DNA from: Pleionea sp. CnH1-48
GTDB lineage: Bacteria > Pseudomonadota > Gammaproteobacteria > Enterobacterales > Kangiellaceae
Length of the DNA: 64,000 bases
Assembly (NCBI RefSeq): GCF_024124665.1
Contig: NZ_JAMXSB010000006.1
Span: forward strand, 186,001 to 250,000
Direction: 5' to 3'
How positions within the stretch are numbered: the stretch's first letter is position 1; every line of letters starts with the position of its first letter. Made by a program: the position numbers and the translations under genes. The notes beneath the pieces were generated by a model. The model did no database searches. It was not told where the DNA came from and worked only from the letters and a program-made list of their open reading frames with translations. Below, piece by piece: positions 26,066-35,568 of the stretch.

Positions 26066-28207
26066 TCACATCTGAATGTAAGAAATTCGAGAGACTCTTT
26101 TGGCATAGTATCCGACGACCAACTGTTGAGCTTTTAGATTCACTGTCATATTTCTTTTCGAATGAATCGTACCGTAAGGCAATCTTGCTACCGTACTTCT
26201 TACTTTGGTCTTTAGATCAAGTAGAATGATTTCATCATTGTCAAGAGTTCTGTGAAGATACACAAGATGCTCGTCGGTAACGTCCCAATTACCCCAGTCC
26301 ATCTCATCCACGTTATCAATCATCCGCACTTTATTATCCCCCTGCTCTAGCGAAGGTAAATGCCAAATCTCTCCTGCAAAATTCGATGCAAAAAGGCCTT
26401 CACCTACGGGGTTCCATTTAATCACAGCAAACGGCAAACCAAGATTATTAAACTTGCCCGACTGTCGAAACTCACTCAACCAAAGCGTTGGCTCAGCGAC
26501 ACCATCTTGTACCGAATAAATCTCATCGGGTGTAGCTCCCCATGAAGGCGCAAAGGTTTCCTGATCGATAGATAACGCTACCGTATTGTGCAACTGCCGA
26601 TCATAAACATAGAGTCGCCATTCTCTGGAAGGATTAATCTCGGGCACAACTCCAGTAAAAGCCACATAGCGTCCATCAGGAGAACACTGAGGCGCCAATA
26701 CTAAACTATTTTTATCATAAGATGTTAACTGCTTAATATCACTGCCATCCACCGCTGATGACCATAGATTCATCTCCCCCGATGCATTAGAAACAAAAAC
26801 GACCCGATCAACACCAGTACAATAAGTTGGATACAGATCCGTTTTAAACGTTTGCACAAAAGGCTGTACGCTAGTTATTATCTTCTCATTACTTAAATCG
26901 ATCTTTCCTAGATGAGAGCTATGAATGTACTCCACAAAATAGAGTCGCTCATTGGCACTGTCATACCATGGATTTTTAAGGTGATGTGGAGAAGTATCAA
27001 TCCGCTTTAGCGAACGTTCATCTTTAACCCAGCGAAAAATATCGGCATTGCCAGGTGCTTTCTCCAGGCCAGCAATAAATAACTCACCCGACTTAGCAAA
27101 GGTTAACCCCTGAATGCGTTTGATATCAGGGCTCACATTATCGGTAACGTATTGGATGCTTCCGCCTTTCACCGATGTAGACATAATGCGTAACTCATCG
27201 GCAGAAGTACGTCGCACAAAATAAATACTTTTTTGATTAGGATGCCAGGTTGCAAGCACATCGGTATATACACTGTTACGGGAAACGAGCGTACGAATGG
27301 ATTTATCTTTTATCGAATAAACGTTAATTCTTGATATCGATTCACCGTCAACCTGATCAGTTAGATTGTAAGCAATATAATTTCCATCAGGAGAAACACT
27401 CAGCGAATATCCTTCAGTTCCAGTAAGAGAACACTCTGTTAAGCTTTCTTCTTCTCGGCTGTATAATGAAAATAGAACAATCGTACAACGATTACTTTTA
27501 TGGGCTCTGCGTAAAAAAACAAAGTGCTCATTATCTGGTAACCATACCGGCCGAATATCATTGTGCTTACCATCAGTTAATGGAATAGGCTCTTTGTTTT
27601 TATCAAAAGAGAGATAAATAGTATCTTTACGTCCACCTTTTCTCCAACTAAAGAGCATTTGCTTACCGTCATCGGATATCGCAGGGAAACTCTCCAGACC
27701 AAAATGATTAGAGGCCGAATGCACTTGAAAATCCTTCTCACTCGAGGATGCTTTTTGTTGAAGATTCATTCCAACAGCCAAAAGAATGAGAGAAACAAGC
27801 CCGAAAGCGATATAAACAACATGCCGACGAGTGAGACGAGACAGTTTTTTTCTCGATGGACTTTCTGTGCTTTTTGTATTGTCCTTAATGCCAGCGCCAA
27901 TCCATCGATATCCTACCTTGGGAATCGTTTCGATGTATTGAGGATTCGACGTATCGACTTCTAATATTTTACGAATACGCCACAGGGCATTACTAACACC
28001 TTGCTCACCCACCAAAGCATTACCTTTCCAAATGTCATTGATCAGCTCTTCTTTTGTGACGGTTTGTCCAGCTCGTTCGATAAGAAATATGAGAACTCGC
28101 ATAGCCTTGTGAGGCAGCTTGGACTCGGATGAATCCTCACGATCAGTAATAATTCCACGTTCAATATCGATGTGCCAATGAGAGAACTCAATCATTTGTT
28201 TAGTCAT
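26066..28207 (-). CDS. membrane winged-helix regulator with PD40 propeller, 713 aa
   Basis: Paralog of the protein at 22192. It has a winged helix (about 1-105; LPHKAMRVLIFL, GEQGVSNALWRIRKIL, YIETIPKVGYRW), a membrane helix (about 127-148) and a periplasmic PD40/TolB-like propeller (about 165-713; CSPDGRYVAFTG, VSPDGNYIAYNL). Shared phrases such as SNASGEMNLW versus SNTSGRLNLW show a fairly recent duplication. It is convergent with the secreted-protein gene. A second ATG four codons in (28195) is possible. Confidence 0.85.
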   Translation of the reverse strand: MTKQMIEFSHWHIDIERGIITDREDSSESKLPHKAMRVLIFLIERAGQTVTKEELINDIWKGNALVGEQGVSNALWRIRKILEVDTSNPQYIETIPKVGYRWIGAGIKDNTKSTESPSRKKLSRLTRRHVVYIAFGLVSLILLAVGMNLQQKASSSEKDFQVHSASNHFGLESFPAISDDGKQMLFSWRKGGRKDTIYLSFDKNKEPIPLTDGKHNDIRPVWLPDNEHFVFLRRAHKSNRCTIVLFSLYSREEESLTECSLTGTEGYSLSVSPDGNYIAYNLTDQVDGESISRINVYSIKDKSIRTLVSRNSVYTDVLATWHPNQKSIYFVRRTSADELRIMSTSVKGGSIQYVTDNVSPDIKRIQGLTFAKSGELFIAGLEKAPGNADIFRWVKDERSLKRIDTSPHHLKNPWYDSANERLYFVEYIHSSHLGKIDLSNEKIITSVQPFVQTFKTDLYPTYCTGVDRVVFVSNASGEMNLWSSAVDGSDIKQLTSYDKNSLVLAPQCSPDGRYVAFTGVVPEINPSREWRLYVYDRQLHNTVALSIDQETFAPSWGATPDEIYSVQDGVAEPTLWLSEFRQSGKFNNLGLPFAVIKWNPVGEGLFASNFAGEIWHLPSLEQGDNKVRMIDNVDEMDWGNWDVTDEHLVYLHRTLDNDEIILLDLKTKVRSTVARLPYGTIHSKRNMTVNLKAQQLVVGYYAKRVSRISYIQM

Positions 28208-28279
28208 TAAATATCGTACCCGACTTAATCATTTCCTAATAAAAATACGCTCTATCCATACGCATCATTCCATGACGCC

Positions 28280-28311
28280 AAAAAGAAACGGCGTTGTGAA
28301 AAAACGCCGTT
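28280..28311 (-). terminator. rho-independent terminator after the YebC-family gene
   Basis: AACGGCGTT (28287-28295) pairs with AACGCCGTT (28303-28311). On the minus strand a T-rich run follows (complement of 28280-28288). It lies 11 bases past the stop. Confidence 0.8.
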
Positions 28312-28321
28312 ATTGCCTCAC

Positions 28322-29038
28322 TTATTGTTCGGCATTGTGATAAACATTTTGAACATCGTCCAAATCGTTTAACATCTCTAAAAATCGTTCGAACATTTCA
28401 ACATCATCACCACTGACAGGCGTTGTTGTTTGTGGCAAATACTGGATCTCATCAACATCATAATCCATATCGCCAAAAGCATCCGCTAACGCTTGCTTTG
28501 CTTTAAAGCTCTCGGTATGTGGCGCAAAGACAGTAATTTTTCCATCTTCGTTTTCAATATCAGTGACATCGACATCAGCACCCATCAATGCATCGAGTAC
28601 CGCTTCTTCATCATCGCCAGCAAAGACCAAAATAGAGCAGTGGTCAAACATGTGACTAACACAGCCTTGGGTGCCTATCTTACATTTGGTTTTAGTAAAG
28701 CACTGACGCACATCACCAAACGTACGATTAGGGTTATCCGTCAGACACTCAATGATCACCATGGTGTTGCCAGGTCCATACCCTTCATAGATAGCTACAG
28801 CGAAATCTTCACCACCACCACCTTTTGCCTTATCGAGCGCTTTTGAAATAACATGAGCCGGAACCTGACTCTTTTTTGCTCTATCTAGTAAGCTGCGCAA
28901 AGCAAGGTTGCCATCAGGATCGACGCCTCCCGATTTAGCACAAACATAAATCTCACGACTAAATTTACTATATACCTTGGCATTCGCATCAGACGTTTTT
29001 GCCATAGATTCTTTTCGGTTTTGAAAGGCTCGACCCAT
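28322..29038 (-). CDS. YebC/PmpR-family protein, YeeN-like
   Basis: 238 residues, the normal family length. The start MGRAF matches the MGR(K/A) start of YeeN and YebC. Family segments are present: [54 protein letters not shown] and NRTFGDVR. Members are described as DNA-binding regulators and, more recently, as translation factors that relieve ribosome stalling at proline runs. The YeeN subgroup is less studied. AGGA precedes the ATG. Confidence 0.92.
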   Translation of the reverse strand: MGRAFQNRKESMAKTSDANAKVYSKFSREIYVCAKSGGVDPDGNLALRSLLDRAKKSQVPAHVISKALDKAKGGGGEDFAVAIYEGYGPGNTMVIIECLTDNPNRTFGDVRQCFTKTKCKIGTQGCVSHMFDHCSILVFAGDDEEAVLDALMGADVDVTDIENEDGKITVFAPHTESFKAKQALADAFGDMDYDVDEIQYLPQTTTPVSGDDVEMFERFLEMLNDLDDVQNVYHNAEQ

Positions 29039-29461
29039 AATTAATTTCCTGAAACTACCCTTTAGGGCAATTTTATCAATATTTAGACGGAATAGAAACG
29101 CTTGGCCAACGACGACGACAACTGTATAAAAATTCTACAGTGTTATTCTGTATCTTGAGTTTGTAGAAAACCAGGCATCTAAAGCTCACACATAATTTGA
29201 ACATCAGTTCTCCTGCTATTTGGACTCTAGACACTACTCCAGCTCTGCCCACTGTGGCCTTATTGTGACCATTCCATTTCACAATGATTGTTTGAAGCCA
29301 TAGATAACATCTATAAAATCAATTCCTTACATCTACTTGTAAAGCTTTAACCGAAGCAGATTAACAACCGTCTCATTTAGCTTGTCGCTCATAACCTCTC
29401 CTTTTATTTAGCTTGGCCAGGTGGAAATTAATCCACTTCATAATCACAACAGGAAACAACT
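29039..29461. other. 423-bp intergenic region with no supported gene
   Basis: It lies between the divergent YebC-family gene and the secreted Ig-like protein gene. Nothing but weak short frames was seen. ACAGGAAACA just before 29462 is a good ribosome binding site. Confidence 0.4.
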
Positions 29462-30286
29462 ATGAAAAATCTGGTATTAATAAGCTCACTGGCACTGGCG
29501 ATACTCAACCCCTTATCAGCAGAAGAAAAGTCTGCGACGGGTCAATGGCCTATACAGAATGACATGAGAGTATTCGCAAACTTCTTACCTGGTCAGGCTG
29601 TAGTAGGAGAAGCTGTAACCTTTGCCTGGAACTCACACAATACTTCGGCCTGTATCATCACAGGTGTTCCAGGTTTAACAGGCAACTACAGAACATCTGG
29701 CTATCATTCTTTTGTTGCAACAACCAGCCTCTATGCTCAAGTTCAATGTTATGGAGCCAACGGTGGCCAAGGGAGCGCTGTTGATTATCTATCGGTAACA
29801 GCCGCTCAGGGAGAACCTTCTATTTCGGCGTCATTTACTCCCTCTCTTATTCGATACGGAGATTCAACCAGTTTCAGGTGGAGTGCTGAAAACGCCGACT
29901 CTTGCAGTGTCAGCGCACCGATTCACGCTGCCGGGCTTTCTGGTACAAGATTACTTTCACCCGCAGAAACCACGACCGTTACGGTGACCTGTACAAACGG
30001 AAACAAACAGGTGAGTAAATCAGCAACCGTTTACTTGCAAACTACAGAAGAGCCCTCATTCGCGCCTTACGCAAGTCCACGATACTTAAGTAGCCCAGGT
30101 TATGTGCAGATACATCCTAATGCGATAGATGCCGACAGATGTAGCGTCGATGGAATACCAACAGATACCAATGGCTCGGCTTCTCTGTTTATCGATAGAT
30201 CTCAAACCTTTAGTGTTACCTGCATCAAAGGCTCAGCTTCGGAACGCAAAAATGTCTACGTCTATGTTGGAGACTTATTAAAATAA
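29462..30286 (+). CDS. secreted protein with three Ig-like repeats, 274 aa
   Basis: A signal peptide (LISSLALAILNPLSA) precedes three repeats of about 75-80 residues. Each carries the pattern F..W or V.I, then A..C (TSACII, ADSCSV, ADRCSV), a G(L/I) turn, and a closing C in VQC, VTC or VTC. The paired cysteines suggest one disulfide per beta-sandwich. No catalytic motif is visible, so it is probably an adhesive or ligand-binding periplasmic or surface protein. The family is unknown to me. Confidence 0.75.
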   Translation: MKNLVLISSLALAILNPLSAEEKSATGQWPIQNDMRVFANFLPGQAVVGEAVTFAWNSHNTSACIITGVPGLTGNYRTSGYHSFVATTSLYAQVQCYGANGGQGSAVDYLSVTAAQGEPSISASFTPSLIRYGDSTSFRWSAENADSCSVSAPIHAAGLSGTRLLSPAETTTVTVTCTNGNKQVSKSATVYLQTTEEPSFAPYASPRYLSSPGYVQIHPNAIDADRCSVDGIPTDTNGSASLFIDRSQTFSVTCIKGSASERKNVYVYVGDLLK

Positions 30287-30447
30287 GCAAGCTCTTTCAT
30301 GTTAGAGGTTGCCCTGGCTGGCAGCCTCCCACTCATCGTCAAATCCAGACGGCTTTTTAACTCAACTCTCACAAGATAACTTGCCAATACCACCAGAAGT
30401 CACTCACAATGTATGAGTTCCACCATAATGTTTATTAAGACTCAACG

Positions 30448-30861
30448 ATGCATCCATACCTTACTAAATTGCAGTTAACCGAAGATGATATTCAACTGAA
30501 TGCCATTCGAGCTCAAGGCTCTGGTGGACAAAATGTCAATAAGGTGTCGACCGCCATACACCTTAGGTTTGATATCAAATCATCTCCCTTAACGGACTTT
30601 TATAAACAACGACTACTTAACTACAAAGATCAGAGAATCAGTAAAGACGGTATTATTATAATAAAAGCTCAACAATACCGAACTCAGGAACAAAACAAAG
30701 AAGATGCGCTACAACGGCTCGTGGAGCTCATTCAAAAAGCGAGCCAGATACAAAAAAACCGCAGGCCGACTAAGCCAACGCGATCTTCACAACAACGGCG
30801 CTTAAATAGTAAAAACCGTCATGGTGCCAAAAAAGCACTCCGAAAGAAGGTATTCGACTAA
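30448..30861 (+). CDS. arfB: alternative ribosome-rescue factor ArfB (YaeJ)
   Basis: 137 residues, the family length. The peptidyl-tRNA hydrolase motif GSGGQNVNK has its GGQ at 26-28. A basic C-terminal tail rich in K and R (QKNRRPTKPTRSSQQRR) fits the mRNA-entry-channel tail of ArfB. It hydrolyses peptidyl-tRNA on ribosomes stalled at mRNA ends. The short length and absence of release-factor domains 1 and 2 separate it from RF1/RF2. Confidence 0.93.
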   Translation: MHPYLTKLQLTEDDIQLNAIRAQGSGGQNVNKVSTAIHLRFDIKSSPLTDFYKQRLLNYKDQRISKDGIIIIKAQQYRTQEQNKEDALQRLVELIQKASQIQKNRRPTKPTRSSQQRRLNSKNRHGAKKALRKKVFD

Positions 30862-30869
30862 GCGCTAAT

Positions 30870-31403
30870 TTATTGCGGTTTATCTACTAATGACTCTTGA
30901 CGCAACTGCTCCACAACTTTGCTTTCCAGACGAGTTAAACCAGCTTTTTTGCCCAAAACTAAAGCTTCTTCTGTTGATAAATTTTGAGCATAAAATCCTC
31001 GAAGCGCCAATAATGCTCCCACTCGATTGCCACTGGCACAATGAATCAAAGTTTTGCCTTCATTGGCAGTCAGCACTCGATGCAACAACATGGCATTTTC
31101 CTTAGAAACGCCGCTTGCGCCAGCAATAGGTAACGAGACATATTTAAGCCCCAACGACTCAACCAGTGCTTTTTCGTCAAAATCGATAGACTCTTTATCT
31201 GTACGCATATTAATAATCGTTTTTATACCTGCAGATTTTAATAATGCAAAGTCATCGGCGACGGGCTGACCGGCGGTTACTATATCACTGGATGGAAACA
31301 TTAAGTTCTTAGCTTTTACCCCAGTTAAGTCTCCAGCCTTAACATGTGCAAAAAAAGAGATAGCAACGACAAATACAAAACGTTTAATAAACACAGAGAG
31401 CAT
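30870..31403 (-). CDS. periplasmic DUF442-type protein phosphatase, 177 aa
   Basis: The N-terminal signal peptide (FVFVVAISFFAHVKA) indicates export. The body is a dual-specificity-phosphatase-like domain of the DUF442 type. The phosphate loop is HCASGNR with nucleophile C122 and R127. The AGQP segment (about 44-47), just after the signal peptide, is typical of DUF442. The physiological substrate is unknown. AGGAC precedes the ATG. Confidence 0.85.
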   Translation of the reverse strand: MLSVFIKRFVFVVAISFFAHVKAGDLTGVKAKNLMFPSSDIVTAGQPVADDFALLKSAGIKTIINMRTDKESIDFDEKALVESLGLKYVSLPIAGASGVSKENAMLLHRVLTANEGKTLIHCASGNRVGALLALRGFYAQNLSTEEALVLGKKAGLTRLESKVVEQLRQESLVDKPQ

Positions 31404-31553
31404 AGTTAGGTCCTGGTTACATATTTTGAGAAGAAATAAGAACCAATACTAACAAATTAAAACAGGAGTTCACAACGATGGCCGTCACGCTAGTGTGCAG
31501 TGATATTGATGGATAAGGGTGCTGTACATTTAATCCAATCCGTAGTGGGTTTG

Positions 31554-31979
31554 TTACTCTCCAAATTTCTCACAAATTTCGATGGCTTTCTCTCGAGAAA
31601 AAGGCTTCGTAATATACCCTTGAACAAGTGGATTGTTATCTGCTTTTTCGATATCACCAACAAACTCCGAAGAGGTTAACATAAGGATGACAACGGGTTG
31701 ATTGAAATCAAGATTAAGCTCAGCATAACGCTCTAAAAACTCAAAGCCATTCAGTTTTGGCATATTAATATCCAACAAAATAACTCTTGGCGGAAACTTA
31801 CCATTCAAGGTGACACAAGAGCTTTGAAATTGCTCGAACAAAGAAAGAGCTTCTTTTCCGTCTTCTGCCACCAATAAATTTCGAACATTACCATTCTTAT
31901 TGAGAAAGTAAGACGCAATTTCAATATCGGCTTGATTATCATCAACGATTAATACGGATCGAATGGTTTTCATTATCAC
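31554..31979 (-). CDS. stand-alone response-regulator receiver domain
   Basis: 141 residues forming only a CheY-like receiver of the Rcp1 type: acidic pair VDDNQAD, phospho-acceptor D70 (VILLDINMPKLNG), MLTSSEF and K125 (ITKPF). The ATG overlaps the kinase stop by four bases. It is a paralog of the receiver at 14367, and likewise has no output domain. Confidence 0.9.
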   Translation of the reverse strand: MIMKTIRSVLIVDDNQADIEIASYFLNKNGNVRNLLVAEDGKEALSLFEQFQSSCVTLNGKFPPRVILLDINMPKLNGFEFLERYAELNLDFNQPVVILMLTSSEFVGDIEKADNNPLVQGYITKPFSREKAIEICEKFGE

Positions 31980-33439
31980 TCTCTCACTGGAAAAGACACT
32001 TCAACAACGGTATTCTTTTTAAAAGACTGAATGTGATACTCACCACCCATATTCTCGATGTGTTTTCGAACAAGATACAAACCTAACCCACTGCCTGAAT
32101 ACTGAGCGCTGCCTCTGACAAACATATCAAACGCAGTATCATGTATCGACTCATCAATACCAAGGCCATTATCACAAACCCGTATTAATATATTAGCACT
32201 CTCCCTTTTTATTGTTATCCATATACTTCTTTCTGACTCTTTTTTATCATAGTACTTTATGGCATTTGAAAGCAGGTTATCTATGATTTGCCGTATTCTT
32301 GAACGGTTACCTAATATTTCTGAAACAGAGATATCCAAATGCAAGTGAATACGAGATTCATCCATAGCCTCTTGATGAAGAATGAGCAAAGAGTTTATGA
32401 ACTCACTCATTTCTATCAATTCATTATCATCACATTGAATATCAGCCTTAGCCAAATTAAAAAGCTCATTCACTAATGAACTTAAGCTATCTACACTCGC
32501 AATCATTTTATGGTGAATACTCTCAATCATTTCTGGATTGCTATATAACTCCTCCTGACAAATATGAACTAACCCTTTGATGGATTTTAGAGGAGCAACA
32601 AGGTCATGAGATACTCGGTAGTTAAACTGCATTAACTCTTCGTTCGCTCGCTTTAACTGATACTCTGATTGCTTAAGTTGAGTGATGTCATGAATTAATA
32701 AAATAGCACCTCCGACAGCGCCATCAGGAAAAAACCAAGGATGAATATGAACGGTTCCGATGATAGATTCTTGTTCAGGAGTCAAAATGGATATCGACTC
32801 AATCGTTTTAGCAACACCATCAGAAAGCACTGCTTCAAGTGTAGTTTGAATGGGCAATTGAGAAGCAAAATAGTCCTCAAAAAAAGATTCGGTCAAATCA
32901 TCTCCGGTATAACCTAGTAGCTGGCTCCACTGTTGACTAAGACAAAGAAAACGTTGCTTCACATCTAACATTGCCACAGCAGAGGGCAAGTGACGAACCA
33001 AAGTACGCAACTCATTAAGGGATGATTTCCGTTCACTTCGTTCAATTGCAGAGTGCTGGATAACTTGGTCGTCGCTTATTCTTCGAGAAACGCCAACCGT
33101 TCGCTCAACTTTTCCACCATCATTAAAAATGGCATTCTTAATAGTATGAAAGTAAGCTGTCTCTCCTTGAGAGTTTGTCACTGGTTCAGAAGCAATATCT
33201 AACATACGACCACTAGAAAAAACATAATGGTCATCCTTTACATACTGAACGGTATCATCAGGATCGCTATGAGGTGCATCAATAATATCCTGCAATTCCT
33301 GGTTGGTCATACCATAGTATTCAAGAAATGCACGATTTGCCCACAACAGCTTAGAACGATCGCCTTTTACAAGAATCAGGTCATTAATCGCATTCAGTAT
33401 TGATAGATACCACTCAGCGTCTCTAGCTTTGGAGCTCAT
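31976..33439 (-). CDS. soluble PAS histidine kinase
   Basis: 487 residues with no membrane segment. Two PAS domains (about 8-120 and 150-260), a HisKA domain with phospho-acceptor H278 (RVSHDLVAP) and an HATPase_c domain with N box DNLLSNAIKYY, G1 DNGLGID and G2 GSGLGLYLV. The lack of an anchor points to an intracellular signal such as light, redox or a small ligand. It is coupled to the receiver downstream. The kinase core matches that of the protein at 14738-16282. Confidence 0.9.
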   Translation of the reverse strand: MSSKARDAEWYLSILNAINDLILVKGDRSKLLWANRAFLEYYGMTNQELQDIIDAPHSDPDDTVQYVKDDHYVFSSGRMLDIASEPVTNSQGETAYFHTIKNAIFNDGGKVERTVGVSRRISDDQVIQHSAIERSERKSSLNELRTLVRHLPSAVAMLDVKQRFLCLSQQWSQLLGYTGDDLTESFFEDYFASQLPIQTTLEAVLSDGVAKTIESISILTPEQESIIGTVHIHPWFFPDGAVGGAILLIHDITQLKQSEYQLKRANEELMQFNYRVSHDLVAPLKSIKGLVHICQEELYSNPEMIESIHHKMIASVDSLSSLVNELFNLAKADIQCDDNELIEMSEFINSLLILHQEAMDESRIHLHLDISVSEILGNRSRIRQIIDNLLSNAIKYYDKKESERSIWITIKRESANILIRVCDNGLGIDESIHDTAFDMFVRGSAQYSGSGLGLYLVRKHIENMGGEYHIQSFKKNTVVEVSFPVRE

Positions 33440-33621
33440 TCGAGAAAGTCTCTTATTTGACGACAGATTAATCTGTTTTACATCCCTATCTATAACAATA
33501 ATTGATGTGTGGTATATATCTAGTAAAAAGAAGAAGTATTAGAGAAATTAATTAGACAATGATTAGAAAGTATAAAGAGTTTTCAGGTAACTCAAATACC
33601 AATAACTCATATTAAAATACT

Positions 33622-33659
33622 CATAAATAAGGCTTTAAGAGATAAACTCCTAAAGCCTT
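33622..33659 (-). terminator. terminator-like hairpin after ompW
   Basis: AAGGCTTTA (33629-33637) pairs with TAAAGCCTT (33651-33659). On the minus strand it is followed by ATTTATG, only moderately T-rich. It lies 24 bases past the OmpW stop. Confidence 0.6.
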
Positions 33660-33682
33660 ACAAAAACACTTACACTAAAGTG

Positions 33683-34381
33683 TTAAAATCTTTTACCAAA
33701 ACCTAACATAATAACAACAGGATCAATATCAGCTTCTAATGTTAAATTACCTAAGTTAGTCGTATTAAGAGTCGCTTCGGTATTAATATCAATCATCCAC
33801 GCATGCACATTAAAATACCAATCATCAGCAATTTCGAAGTCAACGCCAGCTTCTAAAGCGAGTCCCCATGAATCATCAAGAGAAACATCCGTAGCACCTG
33901 CGGCCCCCTCTAAACCAGCGGTCGCTTTAGTATCAAAAAAGCGCGTGTAGTTAAGACCAACACCGACAAAAGGCTTAACGGTTTTGGATATTGGGAAATG
34001 ATATTGTGCGGTAAATGTCGGTGGCAAATGACGAGTCTCGATAATCGTATCCAGCCCAGCATTAGCTAACCCACCTTGAACAGAAATGTCATGCTTAAAT
34101 GGTGTTGCTGCCAATAATCCGAAAGCCCAACTATCGTCAAGCATGTAACTCATGGTAAAACCAAGCTGGCTATTATCATCAACATCAATAGTTGTTGTTC
34201 CTCCCCCTAAAGTGACATCGGCCCCGCCAGACTTTAGCGTGCCACTTTCAACGTCAGGGTTCACATTAGCAATACCCAGACGAACAATAAAATCACCCGA
34301 CTCAAGAGCATGAGAAGAAACACTAGAAATACTTAAAACAGCAATCACTACTTTGGCAATAGATGAAAACTTAAAAGACAT
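33683..34381 (-). CDS. ompW: OmpW-family outer-membrane protein
   Basis: 232 residues: a signal peptide (VVIAVLSISSVSSHA) and an eight-stranded barrel. Family marks are VRLGIANVNPD near the N-terminus, LPPTFTAQYHF, VKPFVGVGLNYT and a C-terminal aromatic GFGKRF. OmpW forms a narrow hydrophobic channel for small molecules. Start at 34381: GAGGAG lies six bases upstream. A longer in-frame start at 34462 would add 27 residues before the signal peptide and is rejected. Confidence 0.92.
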   Translation of the reverse strand: MSFKFSSIAKVVIAVLSISSVSSHALESGDFIVRLGIANVNPDVESGTLKSGGADVTLGGGTTTIDVDDNSQLGFTMSYMLDDSWAFGLLAATPFKHDISVQGGLANAGLDTIIETRHLPPTFTAQYHFPISKTVKPFVGVGLNYTRFFDTKATAGLEGAAGATDVSLDDSWGLALEAGVDFEIADDWYFNVHAWMIDINTEATLNTTNLGNLTLEADIDPVVIMLGFGKRF

Positions 34382-34527
34382 AACAAACTCCTCTAGACGT
34401 CTTTCAAACTTGATGAGCGCCAGAGTACTGCATCTACAACCTGAGCGATTGATGTAGATCAAAAAGCGGGGCTTTTGTATAAATCGATAATATATTTATA
34501 GAATTTAGCAGCTGTTGCTCACTAACT

Positions 34528-35397
34528 TTATTGAAGCCAGCCTGATAACAACTGCTGCGGGTTTGAGTAAATGTGAAAGTGAGATTCCAATTCAGCAATA
34601 ACAGCCGCAGCTCCACATATAGTCAAAGAATCCTCCGCCTGCACTTCGTTATTGAGTCTGGAAATCTCATCTTCTTTCCAGTGACCATCCTGATACAAAA
34701 CAACCTGATATCCATGTTCGGATTTAACGATAGGTATCCAAGTGCTCATATCACAGGGCAAGGTGATGCAAGTGACTCGTCTTCCCGCATCACTTAGCTG
34801 AATAGCCAGAGCCATCAAACGCCAGATGGGTGAAGGGCTTCCTGCAATCAGTAGCAGTGGTGGAAGCTGCTTACTCGAAATCGCCTTGTTGCCACTGGCA
34901 ATACGAATGACAACAAATTTAACCCACTCACTCTGCAAAAACTGAAACGCCGCACCCGATTGCTTTTCTAACAAGGCCATCACAGGTTCAACTAACTGCG
35001 TCGCAACCACCGCCGATGAGTAATCAACAAAGCATTGATTTAAAAAGTTATCAATTTTATGAGAGCAAAACGACAAAGCCAGCTCACACAACTTACTTTG
35101 CTGCTGCGACCATAAGTGGGCTTCTTCAGTATCCGTCTCGTGGCTTTGAGTTTCTTCCGATTCGGCAAGCAGTGCTTTGACCTTACTAACTGGCACTCCC
35201 CTTTGAGTCCAATAAAGTATCTTGGCGACTCGCTGCACATCAGTTTCAGAATAAAGACGATGGCCTTTTGCCGTTCTTTTTGGCTTCAATAGGCCATAAC
35301 GTCTTTCCCAGGCTCTCAACGTAACGGAATTAACATGAGTTTTAGCACTCAACTCACGTATCGGAAAAAGCTCATTATCCATAGTACTCAAGGTCAT
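34528..35397 (-). CDS. MerR-family regulator, LitR/BluR-like, with degenerate cobalamin-type domain
   Basis: About 289 residues. The N-terminal MerR winged helix is clear (FPIRELSAKTHVNSVTLRAW, RYGLLKPKRT, GHRLYS). The rest resembles the helical and Rossmann-like parts of the CarH/LitR/BluR group (PLLLIAGSPSPIWRLMALAI, RRVTCITLPCD). The cobalamin-binding DxHxxG/ExHxxG signature is not visible, so it probably does not bind B12 and may respond to another partner. It diverges from the ybgA-like/photolyase operon, and three TTGTACAA boxes lie between. An ATG at 35382 is an alternative start. Confidence 0.8.
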   Translation of the reverse strand: MTLSTMDNELFPIRELSAKTHVNSVTLRAWERRYGLLKPKRTAKGHRLYSETDVQRVAKILYWTQRGVPVSKVKALLAESEETQSHETDTEEAHLWSQQQSKLCELALSFCSHKIDNFLNQCFVDYSSAVVATQLVEPVMALLEKQSGAAFQFLQSEWVKFVVIRIASGNKAISSKQLPPLLLIAGSPSPIWRLMALAIQLSDAGRRVTCITLPCDMSTWIPIVKSEHGYQVVLYQDGHWKEDEISRLNNEVQAEDSLTICGAAAVIAELESHFHIYSNPQQLLSGWLQ

Positions 35398-35436
35398 ATA
35401 AAGCGGCTCAATCTTACAGGTGCAGGAACATAAATA

Positions 35437-35493
35437 TTGTACAAACAAAAAACTTGTACAATATTTTCTTATACAGTAATATTTATTGTACAA
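35437..35493. promoter_or_regulatory. three TTGTACAA boxes in the divergent MerR/photolyase region
   Basis: Perfect eight-base palindromes TTGTACAA at 35437-35444, 35454-35461 and 35486-35493. The first two are 17 bases apart centre to centre. TGTACA-type half-sites have been reported for LitR-type MerR regulators, so this is the likely operator of the adjacent regulator. The second and third boxes lie within 75-115 bp of the plus-strand start. Confidence 0.65.
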
Positions 35494-35568
35494 GATATCC
35501 AATCAGGCATCAAAAGTAGGAAGTAAGCGAGTACAAATATTAGCAAGGCTATCATTTAGGAGACGTTT

